Below, piece by piece: positions 43,883 through 52,662 of a stretch of 64,000 bases of DNA. Position numbers and translations under genes: made by a program. Each line of letters begins with the position of its first letter. Positions within the stretch are counted from its first letter, which is position 1. The notes under the pieces are model-generated. The model was not told where the DNA came from and did not search any database. It was given only the letters and a program-made list of their open reading frames with translations. Source of the stretch: Saprospiraceae bacterium (GTDB taxonomy: Bacteria > Bacteroidota > Bacteroidia > Chitinophagales > Saprospiraceae); the NCBI GenBank assembly GCA_028285545.1, contig JANQPA010000012.1, forward strand, positions 278,427 to 342,426. The letters run 5' to 3'.

Positions 43883-45517
43883 ATGATAACAGTAAATAAT
43901 TTGGCGCTACAATATGGTAAGCGTGTCCTATTCAATGAAGTCAACCTCAAGTTCAACCAAGGCAACTGCTATGGGGTTATCGGTGCTAATGGTGCTGGCA
44001 AATCTACCTTTCTGAAAATTCTATCTGGAGAAATTACCCCCAATAGCGGTGAAATTTCTGTAAGCCCAGGTAATCGGATGGCCGTCCTTTCTCAGGATCA
44101 CTTTGCTTTTGAAGAAGAACAAGTCATCAATACCGTCATTATGGGGCATAAAGAAATGTATAGTATTATTCAGGAAAAGGATGCTATTTACATGAACCCG
44201 GATGCCACCGAAGAGGAAGGAATGCGTGCGGCTGAATTGGAGAATCAGTTCGGTGAAATGGGAGGTTGGAATGCTGAGAGTGATGCCGCTGAACTACTGA
44301 GTAACATGGGTATTAAAGAAGACCTTCACTATATGAAAATGGCAGATTTGAGCGGAGCTCAAAAGGTGAAGGTCCTATTAGCACAAGCACTATTTGGCAA
44401 TCCGGATATCCTTATCCTGGATGAGCCTACTAATGATCTTGATCCAAATGCCATCACCTGGTTATCGGATTTCCTGGCCGATTTTAAAAATACAGTGATA
44501 GTAGTCTCGCACGATCGGTACTTTCTGGATATGGTTTGTACCCATATCGTCGATATTGACTTCCAAAAAATAAATATTTATACCGGGAATTATACCTTCT
44601 GGTATGAAAGTAGCAAATTGAAGGCTGCCCAAATAGCCAACAAAAACAAAAAAACAGAGGCTAAACGAAAGGAAATGCTGGAATTTATACAGCGCTTTTC
44701 TGCCAATGCTTCCAAATCCAAACAAGCTACCGCACGTAAGAAAGCCCTGGATAAACTGAATTTGGAAGAAATCAAACCTTCCAGTAGAAAGTATCCATTC
44801 ATTCATTTTGAACCGGAGCGGCAAGCAGGAGATCAAATTTTGCGAGTTGATAACCTGAGTAAAAAAGATGAACATGGCAATTTCTTATTTAGAAATGTTT
44901 CATTTGTTGTCAACCACAAGGATAAGATTGCCCTATTGGGTCTGGACAGCGCAGCTGTGACTGCTTTTTATGAAATTCTGGCCGGAGAATTAGAACCTGA
45001 TAGTGGAAGTTTTGAATTTGGGCAAACCATTACAGCTGCTTATGCCCCAAATGAAAATCACCGTTATTTTACCGAAGATCAGGACCTTGATCTAATGGAA
45101 TGGCTGCGTCAATATTCTGAGAATAAAGACGAACAGTTTATCCGCGGTTTTCTGGGAAGAATGCTCTTCTCTGGAGAAGAGGTATATAAAAAATCAAGCG
45201 TTTTGTCTGGAGGTGAAAAAGTACGCTGCATGATGGCCAAGACCATGTTAAGTCATCCAAATTTTGTCATGCTTGATGAGCCTACCAATCATTTGGATCT
45301 TGAATCCATTACTGCACTCAACGAGGCTATGGAGAATTTCAAGGGAAATATGATTTTCACTTCACATGATCATAAACTGACAAATACTGTTGCCAACCGA
45401 ATCATCGAACTCACACCAAATGGAATCATCGATAGTTTGATTTCTTTTAAAGAGTATCTTAGATCCGAAAATGTCATTGATCAAAGAAATACCTTGTCCG
45501 GACTGGTAATGGCTTAA
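43883..45517 (+). CDS. ABC-F family ATPase (YbiT-like)
   Basis: A 544-residue soluble protein with two ABC domains and no membrane part. Such proteins bind the ribosome and act in translation. Domain 1: Walker A GANGAGKST (34-42), signature LSGAQ, Walker B DILILDEPTNDLD. The linker at 240-300 is rich in Lys/Arg. Domain 2: signature LSGGEKVRCMMAK, Walker B FVMLDEPTNHLD and SHDHKL. In domain 2 the Walker A position reads GLDSAAVT (353-360), with Val where the catalytic Lys should be. The second ATP site contacts would therefore be asymmetric. The order and length fit YbiT. Confidence 0.9.
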   Translation: MITVNNLALQYGKRVLFNEVNLKFNQGNCYGVIGANGAGKSTFLKILSGEITPNSGEISVSPGNRMAVLSQDHFAFEEEQVINTVIMGHKEMYSIIQEKDAIYMNPDATEEEGMRAAELENQFGEMGGWNAESDAAELLSNMGIKEDLHYMKMADLSGAQKVKVLLAQALFGNPDILILDEPTNDLDPNAITWLSDFLADFKNTVIVVSHDRYFLDMVCTHIVDIDFQKINIYTGNYTFWYESSKLKAAQIANKNKKTEAKRKEMLEFIQRFSANASKSKQATARKKALDKLNLEEIKPSSRKYPFIHFEPERQAGDQILRVDNLSKKDEHGNFLFRNVSFVVNHKDKIALLGLDSAAVTAFYEILAGELEPDSGSFEFGQTITAAYAPNENHRYFTEDQDLDLMEWLRQYSENKDEQFIRGFLGRMLFSGEEVYKKSSVLSGGEKVRCMMAKTMLSHPNFVMLDEPTNHLDLESITALNEAMENFKGNMIFTSHDHKLTNTVANRIIELTPNGIIDSLISFKEYLRSENVIDQRNTLSGLVMA

Positions 45518-45537
45518 TAAAAACTATAAATGTCATA

Positions 45538-45568
45538 CTGTAACATTCACCACAGGTGGATGTTACAG
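45538..45568. repeat. 14-bp-arm palindrome after the ABC-F gene
   Basis: Arms 45538-45551 and 45555-45568 pair with one T-G mismatch around ACA; the centre is CACC-ACA-GGTG. It is followed by a pyrimidine-rich stretch (45585-45640) with repeated CTTTCCGC and CTTCTACTTTC words. Confidence 0.8.
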
Positions 45569-45707
45569 CCTATAATTTCCACTTTCAGTTTCCACCTTCC
45601 GCTTTCCGCTTTCCCTCTTCTACTTTCTCTTATTTTTCGAAAAAATTCCTACTTTAGCACAAACCTTTTACCTCTAGCTTTTTTTACCTACTAAACCAGA
45701 CTAATCT

Positions 45708-46334
45708 ATGCTTCAAACGGAGGATCTGACTTTTTCCTATGACGGAAAAAATACTTTTCAATTTCAAAACATCAATTGTAAGCAAGGCGATCAATGGCTT
45801 TTACTTGGACAATCTGGTAGTGGAAAAACCACCTTATTGCACTTATTAGGAGGCCTTTTATCCGTAAGTGGCGGAAGAGTTACAGTAGGGGACACAGATT
45901 TAACCAAACTAAGTGAACAGGAAAAGGACCGTTTTAGAGGAAAAAATATTGGTATCATTTTCCAGAAATCCCATTTTATCCGCTCCTTAAATGTAGAAGA
46001 GAACTTAATGCTGGCCCAAAGGTTAGCACGTGTGAAAATTGATAAGTCTCATATCAAACATTTACTCGACAGGCTTAATGTAGGGCATAAGCTTAAATCA
46101 CCTACCAGTAAACTTAGTACTGGAGAACAACAAAGAGTGGCCATTGCCAGAGCCCTGGTTAACAAACCCAAAATTATCCTGGCGGATGAACCAACTTCTG
46201 CCTTGGACGATATTAATTGCAATCAAGTCATTCAATTAATTGAAGAAGTAGCTAATGAAGTAAAGGCCACCTTGCTGGTTGTCACCCATGATGCCCGTTT
46301 AAGTAGCCAATTTCCCAATCAGATTAATCTTTAA
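45708..46334 (+). CDS. ABC transporter ATP-binding protein (LolD/MacB type)
   Basis: A 208-residue ATPase with Walker A GQSGSGKTTLL, Q-loop IGIIFQKSHFI, signature LSTGEQQRVAIARAL, Walker B ILADEPTSALDD and H-loop VVTHDARL. This is the LolD/FtsE/MacB subfamily, which drives FtsX-like permeases and performs mechanical work on lipoproteins or other envelope substrates. The permease gene starts 16 bases downstream. Whether it exports lipoproteins or another substrate cannot be decided from sequence. Confidence 0.9.
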   Translation: MLQTEDLTFSYDGKNTFQFQNINCKQGDQWLLLGQSGSGKTTLLHLLGGLLSVSGGRVTVGDTDLTKLSEQEKDRFRGKNIGIIFQKSHFIRSLNVEENLMLAQRLARVKIDKSHIKHLLDRLNVGHKLKSPTSKLSTGEQQRVAIARALVNKPKIILADEPTSALDDINCNQVIQLIEEVANEVKATLLVVTHDARLSSQFPNQINL

Positions 46335-46350
46335 TCTAAAACAGAACCCA

Positions 46351-47625
46351 ATGAATCTTTTTGGATTAAGTCTTAAAAATATATTTCACAAACCACTATC
46401 TACTGCCCTTAGCCTGATCCTTTTTGCTTTGGGAGTTGGATTAATTTCCATATTGTTTCTTTTAAGTACACAGGTTCAAGAAAAATTTGATAAGAATCTG
46501 GCAGGAATTGATCTGGTCATAGGTGCCAAAGGGAGTCCCTTGCAGCTGATTTTAGGTAGTATGTATCATGTAGATAGCCCAACAGGCAATATTTCTATAA
46601 AAGAAGCTACGCCTTTTCTTAGAGAAGGACATCCCCTTATTGAAACGGCCATCCCCCTATCTTTAGGAGATAGCCATGAAGGATACCGTCTTGTTGGTAC
46701 AGATCACAAAATCACCGGATTGTATGAAGCTGAACTGGCTGAAGGCAAATTATGGGAAAAAACCATGGAGGTTACCGTAGGTGCTGCTGTTGCCAATGAT
46801 TTGAAGTTGAAAATTGGAGACACTTTTAATAGTTCTCATGGTTTTGATATTAATGAAGACCTGGTGCATGATGATGCAGGTGCTTTTGAAGTGGTAGGTA
46901 TCTTAAGTCCCTCCGGAGCCGTTTTGGATCAGTTAATACTGACAAGCCCTGAAAGTGTTTGGGCCGTTCATGAACATGGAGGAGCGGAAGAAGAAGTTGA
47001 AGAATCGGATTCTACACAGGCAGAAAATGACCATGGACATTATGAGGAGCCAAAGCCTTTGATTAGTTATGCCGACAAGGACATCACCTCGATTTTGGTA
47101 AAATTCAATTCCCGAACTAATTATCAGGCATTAAATATGCTTCGAGGCATTAATGAAAATACCGACCTCATGGCAGCCTCCCCACCCATCGAGATCAATA
47201 AATTATATGATAATATGGGAGTTGGGATAGATGCACTAAGAGTATTAGCCCTGGTAATTGTAGTAGTTTCTGGTCTTAGTATTTTTATTTCTTTGTTCTC
47301 TTCTTTAAAAGAAAGGAAGTATGAATTGGCTTTAATGCGTACCATGGGTGCTTCCAGAACTACTCTTTTTCTTCTGATCATATTAGAAGGGCTCCTGCTG
47401 GCCGTAATGGGTTATCTCATAGGTATTGCCCTCAGTCATATTGGAATGGAAATTTTGGCAAGGGTGATGGAAGAATCCTATCGATACACTTTCTCTGGTT
47501 CTTTATTCCTTAAGGAAGAATTAATTTTACTGGGTGGAGCATTGGCTATTGGTTTTATTGCAGCAGTGATTCCAGCCATTCAAGCCTCTAAAACTGATAT
47601 TTCTACCACCTTAACTGAAGGGTAA
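46351..47625 (+). CDS. FtsX-like ABC transporter permease
   Basis: A 424-residue permease of the MacB/LolC type: membrane helix at about 18-40, a large periplasmic domain (40-285), then three helices (LRVLALVIVVVSGLSIFISL; TTLFLLIILEGLLLAVMGYL; LILLGGALAIGFIAAVIPAI). The FtsX core motif KERKYELALMRTMGASR is present. The periplasmic domain has an unusual His/Glu/Asp-rich insert at residues 207-235 (VHEHGGAEEEVEESD ... NDHGH). It pairs with the ATPase encoded just upstream. Confidence 0.9.
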   Translation: MNLFGLSLKNIFHKPLSTALSLILFALGVGLISILFLLSTQVQEKFDKNLAGIDLVIGAKGSPLQLILGSMYHVDSPTGNISIKEATPFLREGHPLIETAIPLSLGDSHEGYRLVGTDHKITGLYEAELAEGKLWEKTMEVTVGAAVANDLKLKIGDTFNSSHGFDINEDLVHDDAGAFEVVGILSPSGAVLDQLILTSPESVWAVHEHGGAEEEVEESDSTQAENDHGHYEEPKPLISYADKDITSILVKFNSRTNYQALNMLRGINENTDLMAASPPIEINKLYDNMGVGIDALRVLALVIVVVSGLSIFISLFSSLKERKYELALMRTMGASRTTLFLLIILEGLLLAVMGYLIGIALSHIGMEILARVMEESYRYTFSGSLFLKEELILLGGALAIGFIAAVIPAIQASKTDISTTLTEG

Positions 47626-47698
47626 AGTAGGGTATTGAGTTGTGGGTAGGGTGTAGTCGGTAACCTTTGATTTCTTGATTTTAAACGTTTGATTAGAT

Positions 47699-48703
47699 AT
47701 GAACAAAGTATTTAACCTTATTTTATCCTTGGTAATTCTTACTACTCCGATGTGGGGACAGGGATTTTACAATAAAAAACAGCCTTTAGCTCATACCTAC
47801 TCCATCGTTGCCATAGATGAAGAGACAGGAGAAATGGGAGTAGCTGTCCAGTCTCATTGGTTTTCGACCGGCACCATTGTCATTTGGGGAGAAGCTGGGG
47901 TTGGAGTTGTAGCCACACAATCTTTTGTCAACCCTGCATTTGGGCCTGAAGGGCTGGCTTTAATGAAAGAAGGCTTAAGTCCTAAAGAAGCATTAGACAA
48001 AATGATTGGCGCGGATGAAGGTCGAGATGTCCGTCAATTAGCTCTTTTAAATGCTAAAGGCGAAGTGGCAGCTCATACTGGTGAAAAATGCATTATTGCA
48101 GCTGGCCATCGCACTGGCAAGGGTTATTCCGTTCAGGCTAATTTGATGGATAATGAGCGAGTTTGGCCAGCTATGGCCAAGGCTTTTGAAGCCTCTAAAG
48201 GAAAACCTCTGGCCGAGCGTCTGCTTATCGCAATGGAGGTCGCTCAGGAAGCAGGAGGAGATATTCGTGGGAAGCAATCTGCCGCTCTTTTGGTTGTAGC
48301 TGCCGAAAATAGTGGGCAATCCTGGGTAGACCGAAAAGTAGACCTGCGAGTAGATGACCATAAAGAACCACTTAAAGAATTAAGAAGATTACTAAATGTT
48401 CATCGTGCTTATGAACACATGAATGCAGGAGATGTCGCTGTAGAAAAAGGACAGATTCAAAAAGCAATGGAAGAATACAGTGCTGCCGAAGCTATGTTTC
48501 CAGATAACCTTGAAATGAAATTCTGGCATGCTGTTACCTTAGCGAATATTGGGAAAGTTAATGAAGCACTTCCATTGTTCAAGCAAGTTTTTAAGAAAGG
48601 TAAAAATTGGTTGGAGTTAACACCCAGGCTCACCAAAAATGGTTTGCTAACAGTAAATGAAGCCGATTTAAAGCGTATTTTAAAAGCCGGAGGGAAAAAG
48701 TAA
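47699..48703 (+). CDS. Exported DUF1028 protein with C-terminal TPR-like region
   Basis: A 334-residue protein with a signal peptide (TTPMWGQ|GFY). Residues 28-225 match DUF1028: THTYSIVAIDEETGEMGVAVQSHWF-type start (here AHTYSIVAIDEETGEMGV), GVVATQSFVNPAFGP, GRDVRQLALLN and DIRGKQSAALLVV. The fold is Ntn-hydrolase-like in this family, and the function is not established. Residues 235-330 hold TPR-type helices (AVEKGQIQKAMEEYSAAEAM; FWHAVTLANIGKVNEALPLF). It lies 73 bases after the permease gene and may be a separate unit. Confidence 0.88.
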   Translation: MNKVFNLILSLVILTTPMWGQGFYNKKQPLAHTYSIVAIDEETGEMGVAVQSHWFSTGTIVIWGEAGVGVVATQSFVNPAFGPEGLALMKEGLSPKEALDKMIGADEGRDVRQLALLNAKGEVAAHTGEKCIIAAGHRTGKGYSVQANLMDNERVWPAMAKAFEASKGKPLAERLLIAMEVAQEAGGDIRGKQSAALLVVAAENSGQSWVDRKVDLRVDDHKEPLKELRRLLNVHRAYEHMNAGDVAVEKGQIQKAMEEYSAAEAMFPDNLEMKFWHAVTLANIGKVNEALPLFKQVFKKGKNWLELTPRLTKNGLLTVNEADLKRILKAGGKK

Positions 48704-49010
48704 ATAATCGATTTTTTTTGTTTCAAGAACAGAATTTCCTTTATTTCCGTTAATTTATTGGGGGAGAAGATCTTAATTAACAACTTTTTAAATAAAACTT
48801 TCAGCCAAAAGTCGTTTTTTAGTGTTAAAAAATAAAAAACAGGCTTTTTTAATCTTTCAAATTATTTTTGAGAGAAAAAAGGTAAAATAGAAGAATGCAC
48901 AAACTGCTTAAAACATCTGATCCTAAATAATGGTAATTCATCCTTCTACTTTCTACCTTTCTTGACTACCGGAGGTAGTTATATTCTACTAATTATAAAA
49001 GAACTATAAA
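48704..49010. repeat. Foldback-containing intergenic region
   Basis: A 307-base gap. AAAGGTAAAATAGAAGAATG (around 48888-48897) is imperfectly inverted as CATCCTTCTACTTTCTACCT (48939-48958), and the hairpin ACTACC-GGA-GGTAGT sits at 48965-48979. These are the same word classes as in the element upstream of accA. Confidence 0.6.
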
Positions 49011-49469
49011 ATGAAAAAGATTTTTGCTTTGATGATATTGAGTGCCTTTTTATTTGGAGCTGGCTCTTTGAAGGCCCAGGATAAGACAGTTAATGTCTGG
49101 AAGTCACTTTCCAAAATTACTTTTAAAAAGGAATATGACGAAATGATGGGATTCAAGGTAGATGTACCTGTGTTTCATGAGGACGTGAAAAAGATGGAAG
49201 GAAAAATAATTACCATTAAGGGATACATCATCCCTGTAGAAGGCTATAAAAGTCACAAAGAGTTTATCTTTTCTGCCTATCCCTATAACATGTGTTTCTT
49301 CTGTGGAGGCGCGGGTCCAGAAACGGTTATGGAGGTATATGCTAAAGAACCGATCGAATATACGGCAGAGGCTGTCACCATTCAGGGTAAACTCGAACTC
49401 AATGCTACAGATATCAATAGGCTTATTTATGCTCTAAATGACGCTGTTTTCGTCAAGGACGTAAAATAA
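49011..49469 (+). CDS. Exported DUF3299-like protein
   Basis: A 152-residue exported protein (signal peptide to SLKAQ|DKT). The core GKIITIKGYIIPVEG, then FIFSAYPYNMCFFCGGAGPETVMEVY, resembles DUF3299-type periplasmic proteins, which have an OB-like fold and a conserved CxxC (here CFFC). The cysteine pair may bind metal or act in redox. No partner gene is adjacent. The start ATG is followed by a typical basic-hydrophobic leader, so the assignment of the start is secure. Confidence 0.8.
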   Translation: MKKIFALMILSAFLFGAGSLKAQDKTVNVWKSLSKITFKKEYDEMMGFKVDVPVFHEDVKKMEGKIITIKGYIIPVEGYKSHKEFIFSAYPYNMCFFCGGAGPETVMEVYAKEPIEYTAEAVTIQGKLELNATDINRLIYALNDAVFVKDVK

Positions 49470-49520
49470 TAAAAAAGCCATCAGATCAAGCTCCCCGCTT
49501 GATCTGATGGCTTTTTTATT
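49468..49520. terminator. Bidirectional terminator, 24-bp perfect stem
   Basis: Arms 49468-49491 and 49497-49520 pair perfectly around TCCCC, with AAAAAAGCC and GGCTTTTTT tails. It covers the last bases of both convergent genes, including both stop codons. Confidence 0.92.
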
Positions 49521-50434
49521 CAACACACCATTACTTTTCCTTTCCTTACCTTCCGATCAAACATATACCACCATAGTAGTATCACTGGAATAATACCACA
49601 GGTATAAATCAGGATAAAGAAATAAGATGGGAGATTGAGATGTAGGCTAAGCATTAAGGTGAGTTTTGAAAAGGTAAAAGAAAAGGCCAACCAGATCAAT
49701 TGCCCACCAACAAAAAAGCTAAATCTTCCTAAAGCATGAGGTTTTAAGCCTTCTCCTTTTTTTAAATCCATGAAAAAGTTTACCAAAGCTATAATCCCCA
49801 TAGAGAAAACGCTTAGGAAATAGACACCCATCCAAGAGTCTATGGCCATAATAAATTCTCCTAGTTTAGGTCCCTTTCGAAATAAAAAATAGGCCAGATC
49901 CAATAAAATAGGCATAACAAAGGATATAGGGCCAATTACTTTAAAATGCTTGGAAAGAAAGCCAAAAAAGGTCTGCATATTTTTGCCTAAATAATCAAAA
50001 AGGCTAAACTGACTGAAGAACATTAATGAATTCACCAGAATGATGAAGCCAATGGCCATTAATTTCACGCTATTTTCAGCCCAGCCCATTTGGTAGAAAA
50101 AATTGTAAAACGTGTAGGTACTAAATATCCAAACAGGCATCAGCATGGTGAAGAAAAACATCCCTGAAATCATAGTCAAAAACTGTTCTTCAAAAACCAG
50201 GCGCCGATTTTTTCTTCTATACTGGCTAATCATCATTTTCTTAGGCCCTAAAAGATGTACGGCCCTTTGTTCTGCGGAAAGAGCATCTTTCTCTTTATCC
50301 TCCTGATAAGAAGCCTCTTCTCTTAGGTGATCTTCCAATTCCCACAAATCCTCATTGGAAAATGCACCAGTATTCTGTAAATCCAATAAATGCTGATCAA
50401 TAGGAGTCCGAAAAGCAGGGTATTGTTCTTCCAT
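49520..50434 (-). CDS. Multi-pass membrane protein paired with PadR regulator
   Basis: A 304-residue protein. The first 75 residues form a soluble helical part (PIDQHLLDLQNTGAFSNEDLWELEDHL, AVHLLGPKKMMISQYR) resembling the permease-prefix/HAAS-like domains found beside PadR genes. About six membrane helices follow (MISGMFFFTMLMPVWIFSTY; LMAIGFIILVNSLMFF; VIGPISFVMPILLDLAYFLF; YFLSVFSMGIIALVNFFM; FFVGGQLIWLAFSF; FFILIYTCGIIPVILLWWYM). It starts 12 bases after padR, so the two form an operon. The function is unknown; a target or sensor of the regulator is likely. Confidence 0.82.
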   Translation of the reverse strand: MEEQYPAFRTPIDQHLLDLQNTGAFSNEDLWELEDHLREEASYQEDKEKDALSAEQRAVHLLGPKKMMISQYRRKNRRLVFEEQFLTMISGMFFFTMLMPVWIFSTYTFYNFFYQMGWAENSVKLMAIGFIILVNSLMFFSQFSLFDYLGKNMQTFFGFLSKHFKVIGPISFVMPILLDLAYFLFRKGPKLGEFIMAIDSWMGVYFLSVFSMGIIALVNFFMDLKKGEGLKPHALGRFSFFVGGQLIWLAFSFTFSKLTLMLSLHLNLPSYFFILIYTCGIIPVILLWWYMFDRKVRKGKVMVC

Positions 50435-50446
50435 TAGAGTAAATTT

Positions 50447-50785
50447 TTATCCACTAATTTTGGGCCATAGTTTTCCAAACAGGCCATTGACAAAATTCCA
50501 GTTGGCCTGCTCTTCTTGTAAATGAGCCAGGCCTTTTTCATTGATTCTGTAATATTTTCTTTTCCGGCCGTTTTCAGCAGTTCGCCACTCTGAATAGATG
50601 AGCCCTTTTTTTTCCAGTTTGTGCAATACCGGATACAACATTCCATCTGTCCATTCCAAGCGACCATCTGAAAAAGTCTGTACCTTTTGTATTATATCAT
50701 AACCATAACTCTCTCCCTGTGAAAGAATGGACAAAACCATGGGCACAGAAATAGCTGCAGTTAATTCTTTGGATGGTTTTTTCAT
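50447..50785 (-). CDS. PadR family transcriptional regulator
   Basis: A 112-residue repressor with the PadR winged helix: VPMVLSILSQGESYGYDIIQ, then the wing region DGMLYPVLHKLEKKGLIYSEWRTAENGRKRKYYRINEKG and a short dimerisation helix. The ATG at 50785 is chosen; the longer frame starts with TTG-like upstream sequence and would read through the operator. A 21-bp perfect palindrome with ATGTAT/ATACAT lies immediately before the start, over the promoter, so it very probably represses its own operon. Confidence 0.93.
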   Translation of the reverse strand: MKKPSKELTAAISVPMVLSILSQGESYGYDIIQKVQTFSDGRLEWTDGMLYPVLHKLEKKGLIYSEWRTAENGRKRKYYRINEKGLAHLQEEQANWNFVNGLFGKLWPKISG

Positions 50786-50837
50786 ATACCTTGAAGTTCT
50801 ATGTATGCAATATACATAGAACTTCAAGGTATGTCAA
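50786..50837 (-). promoter_or_regulatory. padR promoter and overlapping PadR operator
   Basis: Arms 50786-50806 and 50812-50832 pair perfectly (21 bp, loop GCAAT). The centre ATGTAT-GCAAT-ATACAT fits the PadR-type dyad ATGT-N8/9-ACAT. On the minus strand TTGACA (50837-50832) and TATATTG (50814-50808) are spaced like -33 and -7 boxes (20 bp after TTG), so a bound repressor would block RNA polymerase. Confidence 0.75.
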
Positions 50838-50951
50838 TAAATATCTTCTTTTTTTCTGTTTTTCCCTTCCGATAAAAGGTCAATACTTAAAAAATCAGAG
50901 ATAGGTATTTCTTTTAGTATTTTGTCACAATTTTTAAAATCAAATGAAAAA

Positions 50952-51950
50952 ATGAACTTACCTCACTCGGATTTTGGAAATACCCAAATGAATTTACCTA
51001 GAATTGGCCTGGGTTTAGCTGCTCTTGGTCGACCTGGATATATAAACATTGGTCATGCTGAAGATCTGGCCTACGATTACGTAGTAGAAGCAATGGAAAG
51101 ACGTACTCACAGATTACTAGATGCTGCCTACGAATTAGGTGTTCGCTACTTTGACGTAGCCCGTTCTTATGGCAGGGCAGAATCTTTCCTTCAATCGTGG
51201 TTAGATAATGGACAGTATGATCCTTCGGAATTATGTGTAGGTTCAAAATGGGGGTATACCTATACCGCTGACTGGAAAGTAGAAGCTGATTTTCATGAAA
51301 TCAAAGAGCATTCATTGCCTGTTTTGGAAAAACAGTGGGAAGAGTCTAAAGTCTTATTGCCTCATCTAAAAGTATATCAAATTCACTCGGCTACTTTCGA
51401 AAGTGGCGTTTTGGATAATAAAGAGGTACTTTCTTATTTGTCAAAAATAAAACAAGAGGGAATCAAAATTGGTCTTTCGGTAAGTGGTCAGGAACAAGCC
51501 CGTATTTTAGAAGAAGCTATGATGATCAGAGTGGATGGTATTCACCTCTTTGATTCAGTACAGGCAACCTATAATATTTTAGATCAAACAATGGGAACAA
51601 TTCTTGCCGCTGCTGCTGATAGTGGCATGGGAATCATCATCAAGGAAGCGCTCGCAAACGGTCGGCTAACCAACCGAAATGAGCAGCCAGATTTTCAAAA
51701 ATCAAAAGAGACTTTAGATGCCATCGCTCAAAAATATGAAGCAGGAATCGATGCCATCGCCATTGCATTTATACTTTCCAAGCCTTGGGCCCATGTAGTC
51801 CTGAGCGGTGCTGCAGTAGAGAATCATTTGAGATCCAATTTAAGTGCAGCTTCAATACAATTAGAGGCCGATGAACTACAAACCCTTTCCAACTTAAAAA
51901 TGGAAACAGCAGCCTATTGGGAAGAAAGAAATCAGTTGAAATGGAATTAA
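50952..51950 (+). CDS. Aldo/keto reductase
   Basis: A 332-residue NAD(P)H-dependent oxidoreductase of the aldo/keto reductase TIM-barrel family. The ATG at 50952 is preferred to a TTG ten codons earlier. Family features are LPRIGLGLAALGRPG, the catalytic Asp/Tyr region GVRYFDVARSYGRAESFLQSW (D..Y), CVGSKWGYT with the Lys, LKVYQIHSA with the His, and SGAAVENHLRSNL near the cofactor site. The motif set is nearest to the D-threo-aldose/L-galactose dehydrogenase side of the family. The substrate is unknown. Confidence 0.9.
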   Translation: MNLPHSDFGNTQMNLPRIGLGLAALGRPGYINIGHAEDLAYDYVVEAMERRTHRLLDAAYELGVRYFDVARSYGRAESFLQSWLDNGQYDPSELCVGSKWGYTYTADWKVEADFHEIKEHSLPVLEKQWEESKVLLPHLKVYQIHSATFESGVLDNKEVLSYLSKIKQEGIKIGLSVSGQEQARILEEAMMIRVDGIHLFDSVQATYNILDQTMGTILAAAADSGMGIIIKEALANGRLTNRNEQPDFQKSKETLDAIAQKYEAGIDAIAIAFILSKPWAHVVLSGAAVENHLRSNLSAASIQLEADELQTLSNLKMETAAYWEERNQLKWN

Positions 51951-52034
51951 ATTTCTTTTCACTCCAACATTATTAGAGTTTCTTGGCATTTGTTTTAAAA
52001 GCATGTATCTTAAAAAAAAACTTAGTTGGATCAA

Positions 52035-52622
52035 ATGCCTAGTCAATATAAAACTTCAAAAAAATACATACCCGTTGAAGAATATCTTCAGCAGGAAGAG
52101 CTTTCCCAGGTTAAACATGAATATCGAAGAGGTATGATTGTGGAGATGCCAGGTGCTAAGTATGAACATAATCTTGTTGCAGCTAATCTTTCGGCAGTCA
52201 TATGGAATAAATTATCAGAAACGGATTGCAAAATCCTTTCAAACGATATGAAGATCCATATCCCCTCCCATAATAGCGTCTTGTATCCTGATTTATCCAT
52301 CTTATGTGGAGAGCCTGAATTTTTTCAAGACAGAAGAGATGTCCTTACCAACCCAAATGTACTAATAGAGGTCCTGTCTGAGTCTACCCAGGCCTACGAT
52401 CGAGGAGATAAATTTGAAAAATATGCCTCTATTGATTCTTTTCAGGAATATATTCTAATTGCCCAGGATCGACCCTTTGTTGAAATCTTTTTCCTGGTAA
52501 AAAAAGAAGAAGATCTTTGGAAAATCAATCGATACTATGATTTAGAAGATATTGTAAAGGTGCATTCTCTTGGGATAGAATTTCAACTAAAGGAAGCTTA
52601 TAAGAGAGTAAGTTTAAATTAA
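52035..52622 (+). CDS. Uma2 family endonuclease-like protein
   Basis: A 195-residue protein of the Uma2 (DUF820) family, restriction-endonuclease fold. The ATG at 52035 replaces a TTG three codons earlier. The conserved order is YIPVEEYLQQEELSQVKHEY, AKYEHNLVAANLS, the PD-(D/E)xK-like pieces YPDLSILCG and VLIEVLSEST, and then DRGDKFEKYASIDSFQEYILI. These genes occur in many copies in filamentous and multicellular bacteria; their role is not established. No mobile-element boundary was found around it. Confidence 0.92.
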   Translation: MPSQYKTSKKYIPVEEYLQQEELSQVKHEYRRGMIVEMPGAKYEHNLVAANLSAVIWNKLSETDCKILSNDMKIHIPSHNSVLYPDLSILCGEPEFFQDRRDVLTNPNVLIEVLSESTQAYDRGDKFEKYASIDSFQEYILIAQDRPFVEIFFLVKKEEDLWKINRYYDLEDIVKVHSLGIEFQLKEAYKRVSLN

Positions 52623-52662
52623 TGATCTACTTTGGATTACCATTTAAAAATACCCCAAGTAT

